From positions 160,020-224,019 of the forward strand of contig CAZGWD010000005.1 in the NCBI GenBank assembly GCA_964529415.1: a stretch of 64,000 bases of DNA. Reading direction: 5' to 3'. The notes under the pieces are model-generated. The model did not search any database, was not told the origin of the DNA, and saw only the letters and a program-made list of their open reading frames with translations. The stretch comes from CAYMPH01 sp964529415. GTDB taxonomy: Bacteria; Spirochaetota; UBA4802; UBA5550. Position numbers and translations under genes: made by a program. Below are positions 1 through 9,017 of this stretch, one piece after another. The first letter of the stretch is position 1. Each line of letters begins with the position of its first letter.

Positions 1-612
1 GGGGCGCAGGGATTTCTTCTTGATGAATGGCGCGGGTTTCACCCGCATACAACATGGAGCAGCACTCATACTGGTGCAGTAAATTCTTTAGCCCGTGATC
101 TTTTATTGCCGGAGCCTGTCAGGCATTACGGAGTTCTCAGATCTTTTCTCACCCGACATGGTAACGGGCCTCTTCCCACACACGACCCGAATCTGAATTA
201 TCTCCCTGAACCGCATAACAGCAGCGATAACTGGCAGGGTGAATTCCGCCGTGCTCATCCGGACGCGGTGCTGCTCCGCTATGCACTTTCCAATATCGGA
301 ACTTTATCAGGACTTTTAATAAGCCACCTTGATATTTTCGACAAAGGAAATTCTCTCAGATGGTGTTCGAAATATAAAACAAAAGATTCAGGTTATTTTG
401 AAGAGATTCCTTCAAGCGAAGGACAGGATCTAAAACATCAGATGAGGCTTACAGAATTATTGAAACAGGCCAGCCCTGTTTACGATCAAGAGTATGTTGC
501 TTCTGCAGATTCATTTCTCGCAAGGCTTGCAGGATTAACAGATACTCCAGTGTCATTCGGATCTTACGGGAATACTCATATTACGGTTTATCCAGGCGGA
601 GTAAAAAAATAA
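1..612 (+). CDS. 3' end of an unrecognised protein gene, cut by the window edge
   Basis: The frame is open from base 1 to the stop at 610-612, so about 203 residues of a longer protein are visible. A TTG at 106 could be read as a start, but coding character continues upstream of it (residues such as DEWRGFHPHTTW), so I treat it as internal. The sequence is soluble-looking, rich in His, Pro and Asn, with no membrane segment. I do not recognise the family. The 5' part is visibly more GC-rich than the rest of the window, which may indicate a different origin. No terminator hairpin of its own is seen, but the GC-rich repeat that starts at 623 could act as one. Confidence 0.6.
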   Translation, partial: GAQGFLLDEWRGFHPHTTWSSTHTGAVNSLARDLLLPEPVRHYGVLRSFLTRHGNGPLPTHDPNLNYLPEPHNSSDNWQGEFRRAHPDAVLLRYALSNIGTLSGLLISHLDIFDKGNSLRWCSKYKTKDSGYFEEIPSSEGQDLKHQMRLTELLKQASPVYDQEYVASADSFLARLAGLTDTPVSFGSYGNTHITVYPGGVKK

Positions 613-622
613 ATAAAATTTT

Positions 623-651
623 CTCCCCCGTCCCCCAAAGGGGGCGAGCAG
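623..651. repeat. GC-rich hairpin repeat, family A (left copy of pair 1)
   Basis: A run of C, then a short loop, then a run of G forms a strong hairpin in very AT-rich surroundings. Related copies lie at 900-926, 11931-11957, 12165-12192, 62635-62660, 62804-62841 and 63937-63960. The first six occur as pairs. Confidence 0.75.
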
Positions 652-695
652 GAACGAAATAAAAATTTTTTAAAGTAAATCAAATAATTATTATA

Positions 696-835
696 CTTGA
701 CTATATTGTCGAGCTTGCAGGAAATCTACGCATCAATATGACATTTATAGGGATGATTTTCTAAAAAGTTTTGAAATAAAAACATTGCGAATAGAAGTTG
801 AAGATGTATTAAATAATATTGCGAACATTACATAA
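696..835 (+). pseudogene. Decayed DUF559-type (Vsr-like endonuclease fold) gene remnant
   Basis: Two frames must be joined. Frame 3 from 696 reads DYIVELAGNLR, and frame 2 from 731 reads YRDDFLKSFEIKTLRIE followed by EDVLNNI, with a stop at 833-835. The second part resembles the C-terminus of DUF559 proteins, a family related to very-short-patch repair endonucleases, where a Phe-Leu-x-x-x-Gly-Ile-x-x-Leu-Arg strand precedes Asn-Glu-Val-Leu-x-Asn-Ile. The N-terminal half is missing and a frameshift lies near 730, so it cannot make the full protein. Hairpin repeats at 623-651 and 900-926 bracket it. A sister remnant sits on the other strand at 11968-12103. The family assignment is by eye. Confidence 0.5.
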
Positions 836-899
836 ATGATAAATTACAAATTATCGAGGAAGATATTATTTATCTTGTCCCCGCTTTTGAGGATCACTT

Positions 900-926
900 G
901 CCCCCTTCGGGGGACAGGGGGCTTGG
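900..926. repeat. GC-rich hairpin repeat, family A (right copy of pair 1)
   Basis: The core is GCCCCCTTCGGGGGAC followed by AGGGGGCTTGG. It is the reverse-oriented partner of 623-651 and nearly identical to the copy at 12165-12192. The rest of the 613-993 intergenic stretch holds the DUF559 remnant and no intact gene. Confidence 0.75.
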
Positions 927-993
927 AAAAAAAGAAATATTTTTTTCCAAGGATCTGTTAAGAGCTTAAAAATAATTTAAAAGGGGTATATGC

Positions 994-1566
994 ATGGCTG
1001 ACGGCAAACTGGTTTCACAACTTGACAAAAAACTCATGGAAGAGGGAATCATTAATGCTCAATACAAATCAGATTATAAAAAAGTACATCACCTGCTCAA
1101 TACCCATTTTAAAAAATCTGGCGGCATTCTCACTGAAGAATCATTTAAAAAAGGCGAAGAAAAACTCAGGGAATGGCTGCTGGTTCTGCATAAGAAAGGC
1201 GCAACGCAGGAAAAGCTTTCGAGCTATCTTCGATGCGGGCTTGCCCACCTCAGCTTTGATTTCATTGAATCTACATATAAAACAATTTCAAAAGAGGATC
1301 TCATAACCCGCTCTTTGCAGTCACTGAAACTCAGGGGATTCCATAAAACCTTTTTCAAAGCAGCTCCGACTCAGATAAAAAAACAGTCAATAAAAAAGAA
1401 ACCGGTCAAAAAAACTATAAAAGCTGTTAAGAAGAAACCTGTTAAGAAAAAATCCGTTAAAAAAACTGTAAAAAAATCCGCAGTAAAAAAGAAAAAGCCG
1501 GTTAAAAGCAGATCATCTGCTAAATCTAAAAAGAAAAAAGGATTTCTTTCAAAATTATTCGGCTGA
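994..1566 (+). CDS. Hypothetical protein with histone-H1-like lysine-rich tail
   Basis: The 190-residue product has two parts. Residues 1-125 form a soluble, helical domain that I do not recognise. Residues 126-185 are almost only Lys, Val, Pro, Ser and Ala in repeating KKPVKK/KKSVKK units, as in bacterial histone-H1-like proteins and AlgP-type tails. The protein ends with a hydrophobic FLSKLFG. The start ATG is supported by AAGGGG about 8 bases upstream. Such tails usually bind DNA or another polyanion, so a nucleoid-associated role is a reasonable inference, but the N-terminal domain gives no support either way. The gene is alone, with the convergent SulP gene downstream. The repetitive tail may vary in length between strains. 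Confidence 0.8.
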   Translation: MADGKLVSQLDKKLMEEGIINAQYKSDYKKVHHLLNTHFKKSGGILTEESFKKGEEKLREWLLVLHKKGATQEKLSSYLRCGLAHLSFDFIESTYKTISKEDLITRSLQSLKLRGFHKTFFKAAPTQIKKQSIKKKPVKKTIKAVKKKPVKKKSVKKTVKKSAVKKKKPVKSRSSAKSKKKKGFLSKLFG

Positions 1567-1606
1567 TAAAATTTTCTTCAGATTCAAAAAATGAATTATT
1601 TCACAG

Positions 1607-3787
1607 TTATCTCAACTGCGCAATTATGCTGATATTAATGCGGATTCTCCTTGAAAGTAAAGCTGCCACTCCGGATAGAATTTCATAAGCAATAGACGGA
1701 TGATTCTTCTTCAGCACTTCAAGGCTGTCTAAAGTCAATACAAGGCATACAAGATCAGTTTCTGCACAAACATCTGCAGACCGCGGACGGCCGTCAATCA
1801 TTGACATCTCTCCAAATACAGCACCGCGGGATAAACGGTAAAACCTGCGCATCGATCCGTCAGACATTTTCATAAACAGGTCCGCCCTGCCCTGCAGGAT
1901 AAAAAATACGGAATTGCCTTCCTCTCCCTGGGCAACAATTTTTTCCCCTTTTGCAAAAGTTTTTTCCACGAGAAATTTCATTAGTATATTTATATCTTTT
2001 TCAGAAAGGCCTGACATTATATCAAGATCTTCAGGAATGAGCCGGTTGGTTGAAATGTCCGGCGAATATCCGTCAATCAGATAGTCTTCCGCTGACGCGA
2101 GGCAGTCATCAAACTGATCAAAAAGCATGGCGCCGATATTGGCTGTACGGCGAATGGGCGAATTTTCCTCAACAGATGACAGCAGAAGTTCGCATCCTGC
2201 TTCACGGCAAATGCCTGCAATCTGCTGTATAGCCACAACTCCTGTTGCATCAATATTTTTAAGTCTTCTCAAATCAAGTATTACAATTGTGGGATGATCT
2301 TTCAGAAGCTGCTCCACTCTGTGAGACAGCTTATCCGCTGTTCCGAAATAAAGATATCCTTCCAGTTCAAGAATCATGATGCGGGAACCTTCCTTGTCAA
2401 GCAGGCTGACTTCGCTCCCGGTACGCTCTGTATTCGAACGCATTTTTAATCCTGTATATTCACGGCCTATAATACCGCGGCTCATGGATGATACAAAAAT
2501 TATCAAAGAAAAAATAACCCCGGCAAAAACAGCTTCTATAATCCCGAAAATAATCATTACAAGAGTTACAGCAATTGAAACAAGAACAGTAAATATTCTT
2601 TCCTTTCTCCTGTTTCCTTTTTCTTCAACAGCCTCTTTAAGATGAGTTATAACCCAGCTGTCGAAAAGACTGAACGCAAGCAGAATCAGAACCCCGGCAA
2701 GAACCGAAAGGGGCAATGATGATAATATCGGGCCTGAAAAAATTATTGCAATAGCGGCAAACACGCCACCTGCAAACTGAGATACGCGTGTTCTTGCACC
2801 GTAATCGAATGCTGCAAGAGTCCTGGAATTTGATCCTGCTCCTGTTATACCGCCGAAAAAAGCTGCTATAATATTAGCAATCCCCTGCCCTGCCAGTCCG
2901 CTGTTGGAATCGCTTCGTTGACGCATCAAGGAATCAGATTCGTTCTGAGCAAGAAAAGAGCTGAGACTGTTTACAAGCGCTACACCAGTTGAAGCAGGAA
3001 GCATCACTCCAAAAATCAATATCCTGATATCCTCCCTTAATATCAATCCCGCAATTCCGTTTAAAGCTGTTGGCACAGGGATTGCCATTGGAAGGCTGCC
3101 TATAACAAGCTTCCCGGTTGATATGCCGGTATATCCGGCAAGCAGGTAAAACAATGCAGTACCTGCTGCAAGTGAAACAACAGGCGCCAGAAAACGCCAC
3201 TTGAATATACAGATTACACGATACACTATGATTGATAATGCTGCTGTTGAAATAGTTACAATTGACTCTGTAGAAATTATACCATACGGATGATATATTA
3301 AATCCGGAAGGCTGACCAGAAATAGCGGTTTAACCTGCGACTGAAGTATCAGGAGCGCGCTCCCGTTCATCAGGCCTGCAATTACCGGATACGGAATATA
3401 TTTAGCAAGAACACCAAAACGGAGGATGCCGAACATAAGCTGAATAAGCCCGGACATGAGAACAGTTAAAAAAATCAGAGGAACTGCTGTATCAGGAGTA
3501 ATATGTTTTATAAGCTGAGCAGTTACAGCCGCAAGCATTAAAGATGAAAGCGAATACGGGCCGCTGTTGACAATCCGTCCGCCCCTGAAGAATGCAGTGA
3601 CAAGATTAGCAATTGCAAGTGAAACGAGCCCGCTGAGCGCTCCAATTGAAACAAAGGCAGGGCCAAGAGGTGCAAAAACAATCATTCCGAATGCAATACT
3701 TTTTGGAATACCAAGAAGCGTGACCATAAGGCCGCCGGTCGTATCCTGTATCAGTGAAAGGTATTTATTATTAAGAGTTTTCAACAA
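1607..3787 (-). CDS. SulP-family anion transporter with STAS and cyclic-nucleotide-binding domains
   Basis: This 726-residue inner-membrane protein begins with a SulP (SLC26-like) transport domain of 10 or more membrane segments (about residues 15-435), including the family-typical GIPKSIAFG start. A STAS domain follows (about 465-560, with the DATG motif in DLRRLKNIDATG). A cNMP-binding domain lies at about 590-715. Its phosphate-binding cassette looks intact, with FGEMSMIDGRPRSA supplying the conserved Glu and Arg. The family moves sulfate, bicarbonate or other anions; the substrate cannot be read here. The fusion suggests transport gated by cAMP or cGMP. The start is TTG with a poor Shine-Dalgarno, so the true start may lie a few codons downstream. 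It is monocistronic. Confidence 0.9.
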   Translation of the reverse strand: MLKTLNNKYLSLIQDTTGGLMVTLLGIPKSIAFGMIVFAPLGPAFVSIGALSGLVSLAIANLVTAFFRGGRIVNSGPYSLSSLMLAAVTAQLIKHITPDTAVPLIFLTVLMSGLIQLMFGILRFGVLAKYIPYPVIAGLMNGSALLILQSQVKPLFLVSLPDLIYHPYGIISTESIVTISTAALSIIVYRVICIFKWRFLAPVVSLAAGTALFYLLAGYTGISTGKLVIGSLPMAIPVPTALNGIAGLILREDIRILIFGVMLPASTGVALVNSLSSFLAQNESDSLMRQRSDSNSGLAGQGIANIIAAFFGGITGAGSNSRTLAAFDYGARTRVSQFAGGVFAAIAIIFSGPILSSLPLSVLAGVLILLAFSLFDSWVITHLKEAVEEKGNRRKERIFTVLVSIAVTLVMIIFGIIEAVFAGVIFSLIIFVSSMSRGIIGREYTGLKMRSNTERTGSEVSLLDKEGSRIMILELEGYLYFGTADKLSHRVEQLLKDHPTIVILDLRRLKNIDATGVVAIQQIAGICREAGCELLLSSVEENSPIRRTANIGAMLFDQFDDCLASAEDYLIDGYSPDISTNRLIPEDLDIMSGLSEKDINILMKFLVEKTFAKGEKIVAQGEEGNSVFFILQGRADLFMKMSDGSMRRFYRLSRGAVFGEMSMIDGRPRSADVCAETDLVCLVLTLDSLEVLKKNHPSIAYEILSGVAALLSRRIRINISIIAQLR

Positions 3788-4004
3788 TCATTTATCCATT
3801 ATGATTTGAATTGTTTTCTTCAGGAAACCTCTAAAATCAGTTTTTTTCAGATCCCCTAATGAAAATCTAAAATGATATTTTATCAACAACTTTTTACTTT
3901 ATCAGAATATGCAGAGATAATACAGAGGTTTTTTTCTGGTTTGATTATTCCTGAAAGCAGCTTTAAATAAAGCATAGGTGTCTGATTTTACCGATATTTC
4001 TTTC

Positions 4005-4032
4005 TTGACAACTATATATCAGTGTATATTTT
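4005..4032 (+). promoter_or_regulatory. Sigma-70-type promoter for the hybrid kinase gene
   Basis: TTGACA (4005-4010), a 16-base spacer and TATTTT (4027-4032) lie 22 bases before the ATG at 4054. The predicted leader is only about 15 A-rich bases without a Shine-Dalgarno. Confidence 0.55.
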
Positions 4033-4053
4033 TTTTTAAAAGAAAATAAAAAA

Positions 4054-7000
4054 ATGAACCTTTTAACCCTGATAAATTTAATTTCTTCATTTATCTACAT
4101 TTCATTAGGCATTTATTGCCATAATGCAGGTAAACTGGAACCGGAATCAAAAACCAACAAACTTTTTTCAATATTATGTTTATGCTTTGCCGTATGGGGA
4201 TTTTCCTTTGCTTTTCTGCATTCTTCAGAATCAAAAAATGAAATTGAAATCTGGTATAATATCAGTTCTATAGGCTGGTGCCTGTTCAGCGGCTTTGTCA
4301 TTCATCTGAATCTGCTGATGACCGGCAAAGAATCAGTATTCAAAAACAAATGGATTTATATTCCCATATATTTACCCGGAATAATTTTTATAATAAAAGA
4401 ATTCACAGGTAATTTGTATGCAAAGGATTTCATTAGAATCGGCTACGGGTACTCAGAAATTCCGGATGCTGCAGGAATATGGTTCTGGTTATTTATTATA
4501 CACCAGACAGCATGCGAACTTTTAGGGATGTATCTTCTTTTCACCTGGGGAAAACGGTCACATATTAAAAGAGAGAAAAAACTCGCTACAGCCTTGATAA
4601 CAACATCAGGAATATCTCTCATCATTGCATTTACATCTGATATTCTTTTACCTGCAGTGAATATTTTTATTCTGCCGGCAATGTCCCCTGTTTTTATACT
4701 AATCTGGGGTTACGGATTATGGTACTCCATTTCAAGATACAAATTCATGTCTCTCAACAGGTCATTCACTTCAGATGAAATCGCATCAAGAATGAAAGAC
4801 CTTTTTTTTATACTCGATCTGGACGGAAATATAGTTAAGATAAATCATCAGGTTATTGATTTCCTTGGCTTAGATGAAAAAAAAATATTAAAAACCTCTT
4901 TTCAGAATATTCTCACAAACAAGGAAACCCTTATAAAAAAACTTCAATCCCTGACAGAAAGCAATGCAATGAGGTTTGAAAATATAAATGAATTTAATAC
5001 ATTAAAAAATGGATCAATACCGGTTAAGATTTCCGGCTCCCTGCTCATGGATAAATTCGGCGACCCTGTTGGAGTAGTCATAATTGCATCTGACCTCAGG
5101 GAAAAAATCCAGCTTCAGCTTGAAATGAAAGAACGGGCATACAGCATGGATGCCCTGCGTGAGAGCCAGGAACGCTACCGTCTTGTTATGGAGAACATCA
5201 ATGATGCTGTTTTCATCTGCAGGCTTGACGGACATCTTAAATATATGAGCCCGTCAATGTTCCGGCTCACCGGATATTCTGTGGATGAAATGGTTAATGC
5301 GCATTACCTACATTTCATCCGCAAGGATTACAGGAAACGCGAACATGACCTGTATACAAAACAGGTGCAGGAGGATCTTGAAGTTACCGAGCATGAATAC
5401 CCGTTTATTGTCAAGGGCGGTGCAGCCATCTGGGTTGGACAAAGCGTACGAATGGTAAAGAACAATGAGGGTAATATAGAATTTTTCGGCGTAATCAGGG
5501 ATATCTCGGAACGGAAAGCTGCAGAAGAGGCGCTGCTTAAAAACGAAATGCTCTTTCAGCAATTAATGGAAAACGTCAGCGATTGTGTTTTTATCTGCAG
5601 ACAGGACGGGCATTTCATATATTTCAACCCGGCTATTACAAGAATCATCGGTTATCATACGAATGATTTAATTGGAAAGCACTTTCTTGCCATTGTTCAT
5701 CCGGAATACCGCGAGCAGCAGAAAAAATTTTATCTTAAACAGGTAAGTGAAAATATTGAAACTACTTATTACGAATTTCCCATTGTTGCGAAAAACGATG
5801 AGACTATCTGGGTTGGTCAAACTGTCCGGATGATCAGGAACAATGAAGATGAAATTGAATTTTACGGCATCACGCGCGATATAACCTTTATTAAAAAAGC
5901 AGAGGATGCCCGCCGTGAACTCGAAGAAGCGAAGACCCGTTTTTTTGCAAACATCTCACACGAAATCAGGACGCCGCTGACTCTAATGCTCGGCCCTATT
6001 GAGTCCGTTCTTCAGGGTGATTACGGCAGGGAAATAGGCAATGATTTTTTTAAATCTCTCCACCGCAATACTCTAAGCCTCCTTAAGCTCGTAAATAACC
6101 TGCTCGATTTTTCAAAAATTGATGCAGGCAAGATGTCTTTACGCGTGCAGAAGGAAGATATTGTTGCGTTTACCCGGCATTATCTATCAAGCATTAAACT
6201 TGCCGGAAAATCTAAAAATATCAATCTTAATTTCAAATCATCTGCAGAATCCATAATGCTCTTCTTTGATCCTCAAAGAATGGACAAAGTCATCATGAAT
6301 CTTCTGTCAAATGCATTGAAATTCACAGTAAACGGCGGAACTATTTCAATGACTATTTCAGAGGATGATGACAACGTCCGAATTTCAGTTATTGATACAG
6401 GTGAAGGCATCCCGGAGAAAAGCTTAAGTGCTGTATTTGACCGCTTCAGCCAGGCAGACACTACATCAACAAGAAAGCATGAAGGGACAGGAATAGGTCT
6501 TGCACTTGCCAAAGAGCTTGCTGAACTGCATGGAGGATCAATTTCAGTCGAAAGCAGGTTTATAGATAAATATCCTCATAATCACGGATCAACTTTTACT
6601 GTGATCATCCCTAAAGGAATTGCGCACTTCGAAAATAGAACAAATATAATTTTTAATGAAAAAAGCAATCTTGATGATTATGTGAAAGATTACAGGTTAA
6701 TCGGAATCAGCGAGCTTGAAGATTCAAAAGACAATGAACCTGATTCCAATGATTGCTCAGACTCTGATGACTTGCAGCCTAACGGCAATCAAAAAACAAT
6801 ACTGGTTGTTGATGACAACGAGGACATGAGAAATTTTCTTAAAATACTTCTTCAGAATCACTATCGCGTAATAACAGCAGATAATGGCGAGGCCGGGATC
6901 AGCTGCATGAGAAAAATAAAACCTGATCTTATTGTCACTGATGTTATGATGCCTGTTATGAACGGTTTTGAGATGACAGCAATAATTAAAAATGACGAAT

Positions 7001-7908
7001 CCCTTAAAACAACGCCCGTTATAATGCTTACAGCAGATACAGATCTCATGAATAAAGTGGCAGGCCTTGAGAACGGCGCCGACGACTATCTGCATAAACC
7101 ATTTAATTCATTGGAACTTATGACGCGCATCTCATCTTTGCTGAAAAATTATGAATATCAGCAGATCATAAGCCGTCGCAACGCTGACATTGAAAGAGAA
7201 CTTGAGGTGGCCCGCCAGCTCCAGGAAAGACTTCTTCCATCATCAATGCCTGAAGTTTCCGGTTTCCATGAATATGCAGTATATATTCCAATGGACAAGG
7301 TCGGAGGTGATTTCTACAGCATTGAATTGCATGAAAATTTACTGGATATATTTATAGCCGATGTTTCCGGACATGGACTTCCCGGAGCATTTCTTGCATC
7401 TGTAACCAAAATGGGTCTCGAGAACATACCATCGCGAACTGCTCCGGTGAAAGTTCTTAATCTGCTCAACAATGTTATTAACCGGCATACTGTTAACAGC
7501 AATTTTGTAACAGCATTCTATGCTGTCATTGATATAAATACAAGGATAATGAAATATTCAAATGCGGGGCATACCCCGACAATTCTGTACCGGCAAAAAA
7601 CCGGTGAATTCATCGAACTGAGAAGCAAAGGAACAATTCTCGGCTTTCTAAATAAAATTGAACTTGAAGAAAAAATAATTCAGCTTGAGTCCAATGACCG
7701 CATTGTTTTCTATACGGATGGAATCACCGAATGTACAAGTCCCGCGAATGAAATGTTTAATGAAATCCGGTTTCGAAAGACAATCAGGGAACAATCGGGT
7801 AAAACTGCAGAGGAATTCTCCAATGAACTTTTGCATGAACTGGAAAGATTCAAGGGAGAAAATAAATTTGATGATGATATTACTATGGTTGTGCTGGACG
7901 TGCTTTAA
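4054..7908 (+). CDS. Hybrid sensor: 7TM, three PAS, histidine kinase, receiver, SpoIIE/PP2C phosphatase
   Basis: This 1284-residue signalling protein contains, in order: an N-terminal membrane region of about seven helices (1-230, 7TM-kinase-type); three PAS domains (about 235-355, 375-495, 500-620), the last two near-duplicates; a HisKA dimerisation domain with the phospho-acceptor His636 in SHEIRTPL; a HATPase with an N box near 750 and GEGIP and GTGIG glycine boxes; a receiver with DDNED at 920-924 and phospho-acceptor Asp963; a coiled linker (about 1040-1065); and a SpoIIE/RsbU-type phosphatase to the end with intact DVSGHG, TDGITE and DDITMV motifs. Autophosphorylation should pass to Asp963 and control the phosphatase, whose usual targets are anti-sigma-factor antagonists. 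No such partner gene lies beside it. Confidence 0.93.
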   Translation: MNLLTLINLISSFIYISLGIYCHNAGKLEPESKTNKLFSILCLCFAVWGFSFAFLHSSESKNEIEIWYNISSIGWCLFSGFVIHLNLLMTGKESVFKNKWIYIPIYLPGIIFIIKEFTGNLYAKDFIRIGYGYSEIPDAAGIWFWLFIIHQTACELLGMYLLFTWGKRSHIKREKKLATALITTSGISLIIAFTSDILLPAVNIFILPAMSPVFILIWGYGLWYSISRYKFMSLNRSFTSDEIASRMKDLFFILDLDGNIVKINHQVIDFLGLDEKKILKTSFQNILTNKETLIKKLQSLTESNAMRFENINEFNTLKNGSIPVKISGSLLMDKFGDPVGVVIIASDLREKIQLQLEMKERAYSMDALRESQERYRLVMENINDAVFICRLDGHLKYMSPSMFRLTGYSVDEMVNAHYLHFIRKDYRKREHDLYTKQVQEDLEVTEHEYPFIVKGGAAIWVGQSVRMVKNNEGNIEFFGVIRDISERKAAEEALLKNEMLFQQLMENVSDCVFICRQDGHFIYFNPAITRIIGYHTNDLIGKHFLAIVHPEYREQQKKFYLKQVSENIETTYYEFPIVAKNDETIWVGQTVRMIRNNEDEIEFYGITRDITFIKKAEDARRELEEAKTRFFANISHEIRTPLTLMLGPIESVLQGDYGREIGNDFFKSLHRNTLSLLKLVNNLLDFSKIDAGKMSLRVQKEDIVAFTRHYLSSIKLAGKSKNINLNFKSSAESIMLFFDPQRMDKVIMNLLSNALKFTVNGGTISMTISEDDDNVRISVIDTGEGIPEKSLSAVFDRFSQADTTSTRKHEGTGIGLALAKELAELHGGSISVESRFIDKYPHNHGSTFTVIIPKGIAHFENRTNIIFNEKSNLDDYVKDYRLIGISELEDSKDNEPDSNDCSDSDDLQPNGNQKTILVVDDNEDMRNFLKILLQNHYRVITADNGEAGISCMRKIKPDLIVTDVMMPVMNGFEMTAIIKNDESLKTTPVIMLTADTDLMNKVAGLENGADDYLHKPFNSLELMTRISSLLKNYEYQQIISRRNADIERELEVARQLQERLLPSSMPEVSGFHEYAVYIPMDKVGGDFYSIELHENLLDIFIADVSGHGLPGAFLASVTKMGLENIPSRTAPVKVLNLLNNVINRHTVNSNFVTAFYAVIDINTRIMKYSNAGHTPTILYRQKTGEFIELRSKGTILGFLNKIELEEKIIQLESNDRIVFYTDGITECTSPANEMFNEIRFRKTIREQSGKTAEEFSNELLHELERFKGENKFDDDITMVVLDVL

Positions 7909-7914
7909 ATAAAA

Positions 7915-7947
7915 AAATACGCGATTATCACAAAGCGCGTATTTTTG
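7915..7947. terminator. Bidirectional terminator between convergent genes
   Basis: AAATACGCG and CGCGTATTT form a perfect 9-bp stem with an A run on one side and a T run on the other. It separates the kinase gene from the convergent speDE fusion. Confidence 0.75.
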
Positions 7948-7979
7948 AAGATTTAATAATTAAATGTATTTCAATCTGC

Positions 7980-9017
7980 CTATTTAATTCCGAATCCGAA
8001 ACTCCACCTGTTAATATATGAAGGAACATATATTGATGTTGTTTCACAATCATGAAACAGTTCATTTATTTTACCGTAGTAATTTTCCACCTGGTTTTTT
8101 GCAATATCCGTAGCGCCAATCTGGGCTGCAATCACACCGCCCTTTTTTAACACTCTGTGAATTTCATGAAGATTTGTAATAATCAGCCTGTATGCATAAT
8201 CAGTCAGATCTGCAAATACAACGTCCTGTGAATTATCCGGAATTTTTTTTATTGTTTCAAATGCATCGCCTGAAATTATTTTAACTCTCTGATCATCAAA
8301 AGCGCCGTTCGAAACAGTAGGCAGATATTTTCTGGAAAGCTCAATCACCTCATCATCAAGTTCAAGTATAACAGCTTCTGAACAATTATATTTTAAAACT
8401 TCTCTTGCAATACCGCCGTCGCCGCCGCCTAAAATAAGCACGTTTGCTTTATCTTTTTTATCGAACATTTCAAAAGCTTTTTGCGCAAATGGTTCATGAT
8501 ATAAATTCTCATCTTTGACGCAGAGATTCATTTCATCGTTGCAGAAAAGACAGTTTCCGAGATCGTGCACTTTAAGTATCTTGATATCCTGCCCTGCTTT
8601 TGTTTTCACGTGAGCTACTTCCTCATCAACTATATAACCGCCATAGTATCCTTCTTTTTCGTATATATCCTCCATGATATAACCGCGTTTCAAAGAATGC
8701 GTTTTCACCTGTTCCGGTTTATAATATTTCCGGAGAACCTCAACTGAAATTGCCGGGCTTATCGGACCGCATGTGAAATAATCAAAACTGATGAAATTGA
8801 TTTCAGGAAAGGTATGATAACTTATATGGCTTGTGGAAAGCAGTGCGACAAAGGTTACGCCGCTTGGATCGAATTTATGGTAGGCAATATTAAGAATTTC
8901 AGTTGCTGTAAGGCTTACAATTTCCTCTGTAGCTTTTTTCATGATATCAATATCATCAATGATATCGTGAGGAACCCCTATCAATTCAACTACAATGTGT
9001 TCACCAATTACTGCCAC
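7980..9017 (-). CDS. speD/speE: Fused S-adenosylmethionine decarboxylase-spermidine synthase
   Basis: Residues 1-125 are a class-1 bacterial AdoMet decarboxylase. The self-cleaving Ser63, His68 and Cys83 in TSHISYHTFPE and FTCG fall at the same numbers as in the Thermotoga enzyme, but the residue before Ser63 is Thr instead of the usual Glu. Residues 126-345 are a spermidine synthase. The AdoMet loop LILGGGDGG, the acidic ELDDEV, GDAFE, and an ADLTDY segment aligning with the catalytic DSTDP are all present. One chain would make decarboxylated AdoMet by pyruvoyl chemistry and transfer its aminopropyl group to putrescine. Start is GTG with AGGAG 7 bases upstream. It stands alone. Split genes are more usual; such fusions are known but uncommon. 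Confidence 0.9.
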   Translation of the reverse strand: MAVIGEHIVVELIGVPHDIIDDIDIMKKATEEIVSLTATEILNIAYHKFDPSGVTFVALLSTSHISYHTFPEINFISFDYFTCGPISPAISVEVLRKYYKPEQVKTHSLKRGYIMEDIYEKEGYYGGYIVDEEVAHVKTKAGQDIKILKVHDLGNCLFCNDEMNLCVKDENLYHEPFAQKAFEMFDKKDKANVLILGGGDGGIAREVLKYNCSEAVILELDDEVIELSRKYLPTVSNGAFDDQRVKIISGDAFETIKKIPDNSQDVVFADLTDYAYRLIITNLHEIHRVLKKGGVIAAQIGATDIAKNQVENYYGKINELFHDCETTSIYVPSYINRWSFGFGIK

